DNA from: JBMNKL01 sp050261495
GTDB taxonomy: Bacteria; Bacillota; Clostridia; Acetivibrionales; DTU013
DNA: 46,739 nt
Direction: 5' to 3'
Assembly: GCA_050261495.1 (NCBI GenBank)
Contig: JBLNDI010000112.1
Location: forward strand, 1-46,739
The translations under genes and the position numbers were made by a program. The notes beneath the pieces were generated by a model. The model was not told where the DNA came from and made no database searches. It was given only the letters and a program-made list of their open reading frames with translations. Positions 16,193 through 23,700 of this stretch are shown here, one piece after another (position 1 is the stretch's first letter; the number at the start of each line of letters is the position of its first letter).

Positions 16193-17905
16193 TTACTCGA
16201 CAGGAAGCAGGAACAGTTTTTTAACCGCGTTGCCGGCTACATATTTGTTGCCGCTGTAAACGGCGGTTACGCTGATGTTGTATTCCGTGCCGTCCTCAAG
16301 CTTTGAAAAGTCTCCGTTCGTATACTCGACGTCGGCTGACAATGCAGCGGACGTGGTATTCTTGTCATATACGCCGTAATAACCGTTTGCAGGGTATGCA
16401 GGCGATTCGTTGTTCTTTGAGATGACAACCCTGTATTCCAACAGATTAGGCGAGTTTATCTTGTTCCACTTGACGACCAGTACGCCGTTTTCGTATTCCG
16501 CTCTTACGGCAGGAGCAGGGAAGAGCTTTTCGCTGTCTTTGCCTTCATATTTTTGCTTTATTACGTTCCCGGTGACATTCCTGTCCCTGTATACGGCCGT
16601 AACGGCGAAATAGTATTCTTCCCCGTTTACGAAATACTTGCCGAAGTCCCCGTCATTATATGCGGTTGAATTGTCTATCACGGCGTAGTTCTTGTTTTTG
16701 TCGGTGATCCGGTAGAGATAGCCGTTATCAGGATAGCTTGGCGTCGAATCGTTCTTGGAGGCTACAACTATGTACCCGCGCAGGTTTTCCGATTCGATTT
16801 TGTTCCACCTGAGAACCAGCCTCCCGTTTTCAATTGATGCGGTTAAAACGGGAGCGATATGCGCGTCCGGTCTGTCCGGACCACGATAGTCTTTTCTGAC
16901 GGCGTTTCCTGCAACCACGTTATCGGTGTAGATGGCTGTTACGCTAAAATAATATTTCTCATTTTCTTCAAGGTAGTCGTCAAAATCATTTGTTCCATTA
17001 TACCTGGTGCTGTTGTCAACGACTGCATAAGTCTGATTCCTGTCAGTTATATAGTAAAGGAAGCCGTTTTCCGGGTACTGGGGCGTTGAATCCTCCTTTG
17101 ATATGACAACCGCGTAGCCAAGCAGTTTCGGGGAATCTATCTTGTTCCAGCGGACCACGGTTCTGCCGTTTTCATAGGAAACGGTTACGTCTGGTTTGAC
17201 GTACAGCTCGTCATACGTGACCTTTTCTTCATCGTATGTCACTTTTTCTTCGTGGGATTTGAAAGCGCGGTACAGCAGTAATGCTGCCTGGGCTCTTGTC
17301 AGGTTGCCCTGCGGTCCGAATGTTTTATTGTCGTAACCTACCATCAGCCCGTATTTAACGGCAAGCGCCACGTATTTCCTGAGGTTGGGGGAAATCTGTC
17401 CTGCGTCGGTAAACTTGCTGAGCAGGCTTTCGTCATACGATTCGCCTTGGTATCCCAGCGCTTTTACCAGCGCTACAGCCATGTCCTCCCTTACGGCCGG
17501 CATCTTGGGCCTGTAGTAGTCTCCATTGGACGCCCTGAAGCCTGTCAGATAGGTTTTGGCCGATTCAACGTACGGGTATTCCCAGCTTTTCTTGCTTACA
17601 TCAAGAAATGACGGCGTATCGGGGGAATACTTTTCCAGCCCCAGTGTCAGCACCATCATCTTGGCGAATTCAGCCCTGCTGACAACACCGTCCGGATTGA
17701 ACATGTTATTGCCTATGCCGTCGATTATCTTTTTCTCAAACATCCACATTATCTCTTCATATGCCCAGTGGCCTTTCGGCACATCCTTGAAGCCGCGTGA
17801 ATTTACAAGGCTTTGACTGCTTTTGGCACTTACCGGTAAAGCAAGCGCGCACGCCAGCATTGCGCATATTAAAAGCGCAAGTACTTTTTTCATTTTTCTT
17901 CTCAT
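16193..17905 (-). CDS. S-layer homology (SLH) protein with three C-terminal repeats
   Basis: A 570-residue exported protein. Residues 1-27 form a signal peptide (MRRKMKKVLALL, cleavage after VSA). Three SLH domains follow (about 35-85, 97-150, 163-213), which bind secondary cell-wall polymer. A short linker contains a duplicated EEKVTYD heptad. Then come three repeats of about 100 residues (from 234, 347 and 455) sharing VVRWNKI-S-LLGYVVSK, a YPENG-YITD segment and YYFSVTAVY; they look like fibronectin-III-type beta domains. I recognise no catalytic motif, so it is likely a wall-anchored structural or binding protein. ATG 17905 has AAAGGAG upstream; the longer frame from 17959 lacks one. Confidence 0.88.
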   Translation of the reverse strand: MRRKMKKVLALLICAMLACALALPVSAKSSQSLVNSRGFKDVPKGHWAYEEIMWMFEKKIIDGIGNNMFNPDGVVSRAEFAKMMVLTLGLEKYSPDTPSFLDVSKKSWEYPYVESAKTYLTGFRASNGDYYRPKMPAVREDMAVALVKALGYQGESYDESLLSKFTDAGQISPNLRKYVALAVKYGLMVGYDNKTFGPQGNLTRAQAALLLYRAFKSHEEKVTYDEEKVTYDELYVKPDVTVSYENGRTVVRWNKIDSPKLLGYAVVISKEDSTPQYPENGFLYYITDRNQTYAVVDNSTRYNGTNDFDDYLEENEKYYFSVTAIYTDNVVAGNAVRKDYRGPDRPDAHIAPVLTASIENGRLVLRWNKIESENLRGYIVVASKNDSTPSYPDNGYLYRITDKNKNYAVIDNSTAYNDGDFGKYFVNGEEYYFAVTAVYRDRNVTGNVIKQKYEGKDSEKLFPAPAVRAEYENGVLVVKWNKINSPNLLEYRVVISKNNESPAYPANGYYGVYDKNTTSAALSADVEYTNGDFSKLEDGTEYNISVTAVYSGNKYVAGNAVKKLFLLPVE

Positions 17906-17957
17906 ACCAACATTCTCCTTTCTCAACAAATTATTTTCTATACAATATGCTACCATC

Positions 17958-17963
17958 ATTATA
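17958..17963 (-). promoter_or_regulatory. -10 box of the SLH gene
   Basis: Read leftward, TATAAT occupies 17958-17963, about 53 bases before the start codon. No TTGACA-like box lies at the right distance. The tandem 22-bp repeats sit where a -35 box and activator site would be. Confidence 0.5.
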
Positions 17964-17968
17964 TCCTT

Positions 17969-18012
17969 ATATTGGTTACATTCTTATGAAATATTGGTTA
18001 CATTCTTATGAA
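17969..18012. repeat. Two exact tandem 22-bp repeats upstream of the SLH gene
   Basis: Copy one is 17969-17990 and copy two 17991-18012, identical with no gap. Each begins ATATTGGTTACATTC. They lie directly upstream of the SLH -10 box, spanning roughly -15 to -60, with a period of two helical turns. A regulator binding site is plausible. Confidence 0.75.
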
Positions 18013-18108
18013 GATTGCTTAACAAGAATATTACAATTTGTACGCAAGATTCCTGTAGTTATATGGTCCTGGATAATTCGCCAGGGTTTTATACAAAGTA
18101 ATTACATA

Positions 18109-18137
18109 TTGCAATCACGGGGCAATGGAGATATAAT
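18109..18137 (+). promoter_or_regulatory. Promoter of the agmatinase gene
   Basis: TTGCAA (18109-18114), a 17-base spacer and a perfect TATAAT (18132-18137). The leader to the ATG would be about 100 bases. Confidence 0.75.
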
Positions 18138-18245
18138 CGTTTAAAGTCGGATTGCCTTGCTTTTCGGCTTTATCTGCCGGTAACCGGCGTAAAAATTTGC
18201 AGAATTGAAGGGCGAAAATATTTCATTTGGGGAGACAATATTAGC

Positions 18246-19106
18246 ATGAAAGGTTTGTCGCTTCCGAGATTCATGAGTTGTGACGCTTCCATGGAGGAAG
18301 CGGGAATCGTAATTTTCGGAGCCGGGTTTGACGGCACCGCGTCATACAGGCCTGGCGCCAGGTTTGGGCCTAAAGCCATGCGGGAGGAATTTGCCGGGCT
18401 TGAAACATATTCGCCCGTGCTTGATATGGACCTGTCGGAAATTTCCGCCTGCGATGCCGGCGACCTGGAATTGCCGTTCGGCAATACCGGCGCGGTGCTG
18501 GACATGATACGCCGTACTGCGGCACGTTTTTTAAAAGCAGGGAAGAAAGTTTTGATAATAGGCGGAGAACACTTGGTAACTTTGCCCGCCTTTGAGGCAA
18601 CGATAGACAAATACCCGGATTTGTGCCTGCTGCACCTTGACGCGCACGCTGATTTGAGGGATGAGTACCTGGGAGAGAAGCTTTCCCATTCCGGCGTGGT
18701 GAGGAGAATATGGGAAATTACGGGTGACGGCCGCATATGGCAGCTTGGCATCCGCAGCGGGCTGAGGGAAGAATTTGCGTGGGCGCGGGAAGGGCACACG
18801 TCCCTGCATCCGTTTAACCTGGCCAATGCGCATGAAGTTGTAAAGGCACTGGCAGGCAAACCGATTTACCTGTCCATAGATCTGGATGTGCTGGATCCGT
18901 CGGTAATGCCCGGCACAGGCACTCCCGAGCCGGGGGGCGTGACATTTGCAGAGCTTCAGGAAGCGCTTTTTAAGTTCAGGGAGATGAATATTGTTGCGGC
19001 GGATGTGGTTGAATTGGCGCCGGAACTTGACAGTTCAGGCATTTCAACTGCAGCTGCCTGCAAGGTCATGCGGGAGGTCTTATTGTTGATGGGGGCCCGG
19101 AAGTAA
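18246..19106 (+). CDS. speB: Agmatinase (ureohydrolase family)
   Basis: A 286-residue binuclear manganese ureohydrolase. It most likely hydrolyses agmatine to putrescine and urea. Metal ligands are visible in GGEH, DAHADLR and SIDLDVLDPS, with GTGTPEPGG downstream. The length and the agmatinase-type GTPEPGG favour agmatinase over arginase, but other guanidino substrates cannot be excluded. It is monocistronic, with GGGGAG upstream. No other polyamine gene is in the window. Confidence 0.87.
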   Translation: MKGLSLPRFMSCDASMEEAGIVIFGAGFDGTASYRPGARFGPKAMREEFAGLETYSPVLDMDLSEISACDAGDLELPFGNTGAVLDMIRRTAARFLKAGKKVLIIGGEHLVTLPAFEATIDKYPDLCLLHLDAHADLRDEYLGEKLSHSGVVRRIWEITGDGRIWQLGIRSGLREEFAWAREGHTSLHPFNLANAHEVVKALAGKPIYLSIDLDVLDPSVMPGTGTPEPGGVTFAELQEALFKFREMNIVAADVVELAPELDSSGISTAAACKVMREVLLLMGARK

Positions 19107-19203
19107 CGTTGATGCAGGCAAATTACCTCTCCCGCATGCCTTTCGCCGTGGATTTGTCACATATTGCAGCTGGTCCTTGTATACCCGCCTTTTAGTTGGT
19201 ATG

Positions 19204-19221
19204 TACCATTAATCAATGGTA
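19204..19221. repeat. Short inverted repeat between the convergent agmatinase and GH3 genes
   Basis: TACCATT (19204-19210) and AATGGTA (19215-19221) form a 7-bp stem around AATC, just beyond the GH3 stop. It lacks a clear U-tract, so termination here is uncertain. Confidence 0.35.
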
Positions 19222-19229
19222 TGGACCTT

Positions 19230-21401
19230 CTAATATTCCAATTCAACCTTGTTTCCGATTACCTCAAATACGGCTTTCTGTACCGGTGTGCCCGTAAGCT
19301 TGATGCTCCTTTCGTCAGGCTGGCTTCCGCCGATGTATATTTCAAATTTGCCCGGCTCCAGCACCGCTTTGCCGCGGTCATCGATAAGGGCAAGCTGTCT
19401 GGGCGTCAATTCAAAACATACTTCCTTCTTTTCGCCGGGCTCAAGGAAGATCTTCCTGATGCCCCTGAGCTGCCATCTCGGAACTTCCACGCTTGCCTCC
19501 ACATCTTTCAGGTATAGCTGGACAGTTTCCTCGGAAGCGCGTGCACCGATGTTTTTTACCGTAACGGAACAAGATAGGGTGTCCTCCGTTTTAATAACGG
19601 CAGGCGCTTTTATTTCCCCGTATTCAAACCTGGTATAGCTCAATCCGTAACCGAAAGGATACAGGGCTTCATTTTTCATGTACCGGTAAGTCCTGTTTTT
19701 CATTGAATAATCATGGAAATCAGGCAGCTCATCATCCGACGAGTAGAAAGTAACCGGGAGCCTACCCGATGGGCTGTACTCTCCGAAAATCAGCGAGGCA
19801 ACAGCCTCACCGCCTCGTCCGCCCGGGTACCATGTCTGGATGATGGCGGGAATATGGCGGTCCGCCCAATCAATTGCCAGGGCGCTACCTGACAATAACA
19901 CCAGGACAATGGGTTTGCCGGTTTCATATACTTTTTCAAGGAGTTCCTGCTGGAGTCCCGGCAGCTTCAAGTTGGGCTTGTCGCCGCCGTTGTATTCGTT
20001 CGACACGTCTCCTTCTTCTCCTTCAAGCGTGGCGTCAAGCCCAAGGCACATAATGACGACATCCGCTCTTTCGGCTGCGCTGATAGCTTCCGCTAGCCGG
20101 TCGTGCGGCATTGCAAGGCCCGAAACCCTGTCTTTGAACAAATGGCACCCCTGGGAATAATAAACCCTTGTGTCGCTCCCTACCGCCGCTCTTATGCCTT
20201 CAAGAACGGTAACGTACCTGTCGGGCGTGCCGAAATAATTCCCTATGAGGGCGTCCCTGCTGTCGGCGTTGGGGCCTATAACCGCAATCGATTTTATCTT
20301 TGACTTGTCAAGCGGCAAAAGGTTATTCTCGTTCTTTAACAGCACCATTGTCTTCTTTGCAACTTCCACCGAGAAGTCGCTGTGCTCTTTGCATGAGTTC
20401 ATTTCGTACGGAATACTGCTGAACGGCACATGTTCGGGATTGTCGAACATTCCCAGTTTCATCCTGGTTATCATCAGCCTTGTCACTGCACGGTCAATGT
20501 CCTCTTCGCTCACCAGTCCTTCCTTGTGGGCTATGAGCAGGTTGATGAACAAATTTCCGCAGTTTAAGTCGCATCCGTTTTTAACGGCCAGCGCCACCGA
20601 TTCGGGAGCGGTTTTCGTGACCATGTGCCCCTCGTGAAAATCCTTGATTGCCCAGCAATCCGAGGTAACATGGCCTTTAAAGCCCCATTCGCCACGCAGT
20701 ATATCGGTAAGCAACGTCTTGCTGCCGCAGCACGGTTCGCCGTTGACCCTGTTGTAAGCTCCCATTACCGCTTCTACGCCGGCTTCCTTTACCAATTCCT
20801 TAAAAGCGGGAAGATAAGTTTCGCGCAGGTCCTTTTCGGATACAACGGCATTAAAGCTGTGCCTTTCGCTCTCGGGTCCGCTGTGGACCGCATAATGTTT
20901 TGCGCATGCCGCCGCTTTCAGATATTTCTTGTCATTGCCCTGGATTCCCTTAACGAAGGCAACCCCCAGTCTTCCGGTGAGATACGGGTCCTCGCCGTAT
21001 GTTTCATGTCCTCGGCCCCACCTTGGATCTCTGAATATATTGACGTTCGGGGACCAGAAAGTCAGGCCCTTGTATATGTCACGGTCTCCCTTGCGTACGC
21101 TTTCATTGTATTTTGCCCTGCCTTCGGTAGATATTATGTCCGCAATTTTATAAACCAGGTCTTCATCAAAAGTTGCGGCAATTCCGATAGCCTGGGGGAA
21201 AACGGTGGCTACGCCGGCTCTTGCAACGCCGTGCAAAGCTTCATTCCACCAGTTGTATGCCGGAATTCCCAACCTTGGTATGGCAGGCGCGCTGTGCATC
21301 ATTTGCGTAACTTTTTCTTCCAGCGTCATACGGGACACCAGGTCTCGGGCGCGCTCTTCAAAGCTCAGATTTTCATCCAGGTAAGCCGGTGTTTTTTCCA
21401 T
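19230..21401 (-). CDS. GH3 beta-xylosidase / alpha-arabinofuranosidase-type hydrolase
   Basis: A 723-residue family 3 glycoside hydrolase. The N-terminal barrel (1-~320) has NWWNEALHGVAR, typical of the beta-xylosidase branch, and the nucleophile D248 in VTSDCWAI. The alpha/beta sandwich (~375-600) is followed by a fibronectin-III-like domain (~640-710). There is no signal peptide, so it is cytoplasmic. The xylosidase label is inferred from that motif; dual xylosidase/arabinosidase or glucosidase activity is possible. ATG 21401 has AAGGAGG 8 bases upstream; a longer frame from 21425 overlaps that site. It is a single leftward gene with its own promoter region. Confidence 0.88.
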   Translation of the reverse strand: MEKTPAYLDENLSFEERARDLVSRMTLEEKVTQMMHSAPAIPRLGIPAYNWWNEALHGVARAGVATVFPQAIGIAATFDEDLVYKIADIISTEGRAKYNESVRKGDRDIYKGLTFWSPNVNIFRDPRWGRGHETYGEDPYLTGRLGVAFVKGIQGNDKKYLKAAACAKHYAVHSGPESERHSFNAVVSEKDLRETYLPAFKELVKEAGVEAVMGAYNRVNGEPCCGSKTLLTDILRGEWGFKGHVTSDCWAIKDFHEGHMVTKTAPESVALAVKNGCDLNCGNLFINLLIAHKEGLVSEEDIDRAVTRLMITRMKLGMFDNPEHVPFSSIPYEMNSCKEHSDFSVEVAKKTMVLLKNENNLLPLDKSKIKSIAVIGPNADSRDALIGNYFGTPDRYVTVLEGIRAAVGSDTRVYYSQGCHLFKDRVSGLAMPHDRLAEAISAAERADVVIMCLGLDATLEGEEGDVSNEYNGGDKPNLKLPGLQQELLEKVYETGKPIVLVLLSGSALAIDWADRHIPAIIQTWYPGGRGGEAVASLIFGEYSPSGRLPVTFYSSDDELPDFHDYSMKNRTYRYMKNEALYPFGYGLSYTRFEYGEIKAPAVIKTEDTLSCSVTVKNIGARASEETVQLYLKDVEASVEVPRWQLRGIRKIFLEPGEKKEVCFELTPRQLALIDDRGKAVLEPGKFEIYIGGSQPDERSIKLTGTPVQKAVFEVIGNKVELEY

Positions 21402-21423
21402 ATGAAATACCTCCTTCTTCTGC

Positions 21424-21461
21424 AAAAACCGTTTTTATAATGCTGTTTAGCCGCCATTATA
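21424..21461 (-). promoter_or_regulatory. Leader and -10 region of the GH3 gene with a small palindrome
   Basis: Leftward TATAAT at 21456-21461 has a poor -35 match (TTTCTG). Between it and the ribosome site lies AAAAAC-C-GTTTTT (21424-21436), a 13-base palindrome of the kind LacI-family sugar regulators use. Both points are weak on their own. Confidence 0.35.
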
Positions 21462-21582
21462 AAATAATACATTTTTTTCAGAAAAAAATCATATCATTTA
21501 TTGCTTAACAATGCTCACATTTTGTTGGCATTAACGGCCTACTGTTTCAATAATATCACAAAAAAATAATATAATAAAACTC

Positions 21583-21605
21583 ATTGTTTCTTCAAACAAT
21601 ATAAT
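21583..21605 (+). promoter_or_regulatory. -10 box and 18-bp palindrome before the DUF1540 gene
   Basis: ATTGTTT-CTTC-AAACAAT (21583-21600) is a perfect inverted repeat whose last base is the first base of TATAAT (21600-21605). A bound protein there would block the promoter. A second copy of the motif ATATAATAAAA lies just upstream (21569-21579). No good -35 box is seen. Confidence 0.45.
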
Positions 21606-21632
21606 AAAATCCATAATAACGGAGGGAACGAA

Positions 21633-21809
21633 ATGCGTGTCAATAAAATGGACCATCCCAACCAGGGCATTAAGTGCGTAGTCAACACATGCCATTATTA
21701 TATGCAGGGGGATTACTGCACGGCGGAGAAAATCGAGGTGCAGCCGAGAAATGCGGCTGACAAGCAGGAAACAGATTGCGCGACATTTACACCGCAGGCG
21801 AGATATTAA
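21633..21809 (+). CDS. DUF1540 mini-protein (58 residues)
   Basis: A 58-residue protein, MRVNKMDHPNQ at the start, with four cysteines (C15, C20, C29, C49) in the arrangement of the DUF1540 family, probably a small metal-binding fold. The core reads IKCVVNTCHYY and DYCTAEKIEV. Family members are common in sporulating Clostridia and their role is unknown. The start follows CGGAGGG with good spacing. It is a monocistronic gene ended by a strong terminator. Confidence 0.85.
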   Translation: MRVNKMDHPNQGIKCVVNTCHYYMQGDYCTAEKIEVQPRNAADKQETDCATFTPQARY

Positions 21810-21830
21810 GCGCAAAATAACCAATATTCA

Positions 21831-21885
21831 TTTCGGTGCGGCGAATCGGCATGAAGAGAATGCACATGCCGCACCGAAAGCTTTT
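21831..21885 (+). terminator. Terminator after the DUF1540 gene
   Basis: A perfect 12-bp stem TTTCGGTGCGGC (21831-21842) / GCCGCACCGAAA (21868-21879), followed by GCTTTT. The loop contains a further CGGCAT/ATGCCG pairing. Confidence 0.75.
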
Positions 21886-21920
21886 CAAAACACTCAAAAC
21901 ATTCAAATCATTCAAATCAT
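21885..21920. repeat. Four tandem 9-bp repeats upstream of the regulator gene
   Basis: TCAAAACAC, TCAAAACAT, TCAAATCAT and TCAAATCAT follow each other without gaps. They lie about 75 bases upstream of the regulator -10 box. Confidence 0.6.
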
Positions 21921-21992
21921 GCATGCGGCGTCTGCCCGTCCGTCATTTTTCCACGTTTTTCTTATTTGCTGATATATATGCTTATGTAAATA

Positions 21993-22001
21993 TGATATAA
22001 T
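21993..22001 (+). promoter_or_regulatory. Extended -10 promoter of the sugar-sensing locus
   Basis: TGATATAAT combines a TG extension with a perfect -10 box (21996-22001). There is no matching -35 box, as is common for extended -10 promoters. Confidence 0.55.
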
Positions 22002-22070
22002 ATGTGTGTGCTTGGCTAATCATTTTTTAATCCATTTTATGGTCATATCGCCCGCCGGGGAGGTATTTGC

Positions 22071-23687
22071 TTGTATAAACTTATTATTGTCGATGACGAG
22101 GATGAGGTAAGACAAGGCATTTTGCAAAATATCAACTGGGAGAAATATGGTTTCCAGGTGGCCGGTGAAGCCGAGAACGGCAGGGAAGCCCTGGATCATA
22201 TTGAAAAAGAGGTTCCCGACCTGGTTATCACCGACATAAAAATGCCTGTCATGGACGGGCTGGAGCTTTCCTCAATTTTGAAAGAAAGCTTTCCGACCGT
22301 GAAAATTGTTATAATAACGGGATTTGATGATTTCAAGTATGCACAGCAGGCGATAAAATACGGCGTCCTGGAATACATACTCAAGCCGGTCCTTCCGAAA
22401 GATATCGAGGACCTGCTTGAGAGGCTGAAGCGCTTGTTGGATGAAGAGCATGAACATAACGAAGACATTAAAAGGTTAAAGGAGCATTATAACAACAGTC
22501 TTCCCGTTATGAGGGACAAGTTCCTGACCTCCCTTATAACAGGCAAACTGAAGGAAGCGGAAATAGAGTCGAAAGTCCGCAACTTCGACCTGAAGCTGTT
22601 GGGGAAAATTTTCATGGCGGCGGTAATCGGCATAGACAACAATTCTTTAAAGCAGGGTAATTTTGAAAGTGAAGATACGGAGCTAATAAGCTTTGCAGTA
22701 TTCAACATTGCGGACGAGATTGTGAAAAAGCATTCCGCCGGCGAAGTCTTTATCTATCCGGAGCATCCCGTTGTAATAACCTGTTTTGATTCCGGCGACA
22801 ATTCCGCCGCATACAGGCGGACATTCAGCATCCTTGAGGAAATCCGGCAAAGTGTAGAGAAATACCTTAAATTTACCATAACCATAGGGTTGGGGAATGC
22901 ATGCGACAGCGCCGGAATGCTCGGAGAGTCGTACAAATCGGCGTTGACCGCGCTGGATTACAGGCTGCTGATCGGGAACAACAAGGTTATTTATATAGAC
23001 GACGTCGAACCCCAGCCTAAAAACAACATACTTTTTGATGAAGAAAAGGAAAGGGCTTTGTTGACCGCCATTAAATTCGGAACGGAAGATGATATAAACA
23101 GCGCAATAGATATGCTTTTTAAAGACTTGATGGCGAGCAGGGTTTCATTAAAGGATTACCAGGTTTTCCTGCTGGAACTGGTTGCCTCGATATTAAAGAT
23201 ATCGAAGAGCCTCCAGCTTGACTCAAAGAATATTTTAAACAAAGACGGCAACCTAATGGATAAAATATTCGGTTCCGGCACAAGCGAGGAAGTTATTGCC
23301 TGGATTAAGGAAATTTGCATCAACCTGGCCAACAGTATTTTGTCCATGAGGCAGAATACATGCAAATTGCTGCTTGACAAGGCGAAAGAATACATAAAAG
23401 AAAATTACAGCGACCAGGAAATCAGCATTAACAAGGTCAGCAGCCACCTTCATATAAGCCCGAGCTATTTAAGCCTTATTTTTAAGAAAGAGACCGGGGA
23501 GACTTTTTTGAATTATCTTATAAGAATCAGGCTGGAAGCGGCGGAGGGACTATTAATGAATACCAGTTTAAAGACTTCGGAAATTGCCAAAAGAATAGGA
23601 TATTCTGATCCGCATTATTTCAGCTATTTTTTCAAAAGAAATTTCGGGGTATCGCCGCGGGAGTTCAGAAACAGTCTGAATAAATAG
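22071..23687 (+). CDS. YesN-like response regulator with AraC-type DNA-binding domain
   Basis: A 538-residue regulator. Residues 1-~120 form a receiver domain with acidic VDDEDE, phospho-acceptor D55 in DLVITDIKMP and the lysine in YILKPV. A long central region follows. Residues ~430-535 are an AraC/XylS double helix-turn-helix (INKVSSHLHISPSYLSLIFK and IAKRIGYSDPHYFSYFF). It starts at TTG 22071 after GGGGAGGT. It is the cognate partner of the kinase encoded 13 bases downstream, and probably activates the sugar ABC genes and perhaps the glycosidases. Confidence 0.92.
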   Translation: MYKLIIVDDEDEVRQGILQNINWEKYGFQVAGEAENGREALDHIEKEVPDLVITDIKMPVMDGLELSSILKESFPTVKIVIITGFDDFKYAQQAIKYGVLEYILKPVLPKDIEDLLERLKRLLDEEHEHNEDIKRLKEHYNNSLPVMRDKFLTSLITGKLKEAEIESKVRNFDLKLLGKIFMAAVIGIDNNSLKQGNFESEDTELISFAVFNIADEIVKKHSAGEVFIYPEHPVVITCFDSGDNSAAYRRTFSILEEIRQSVEKYLKFTITIGLGNACDSAGMLGESYKSALTALDYRLLIGNNKVIYIDDVEPQPKNNILFDEEKERALLTAIKFGTEDDINSAIDMLFKDLMASRVSLKDYQVFLLELVASILKISKSLQLDSKNILNKDGNLMDKIFGSGTSEEVIAWIKEICINLANSILSMRQNTCKLLLDKAKEYIKENYSDQEISINKVSSHLHISPSYLSLIFKKETGETFLNYLIRIRLEAAEGLLMNTSLKTSEIAKRIGYSDPHYFSYFFKRNFGVSPREFRNSLNK

Positions 23688-23700
23688 AGGGGATTCTGCT

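Larger units (their letters stand above)
17906..18245. other. Divergent intergenic region between the SLH and agmatinase genes
   Basis: No gene. It holds the leftward SLH promoter with its tandem repeats and the rightward agmatinase promoter. The stretch 18013-18108 shows nothing further that I can name. Confidence 0.6.

Noticed and set aside
21885..21920. CRISPR array
   Set aside because: 9-bp gapless repeats without spacers cannot be a CRISPR array; no cas genes are in the window.
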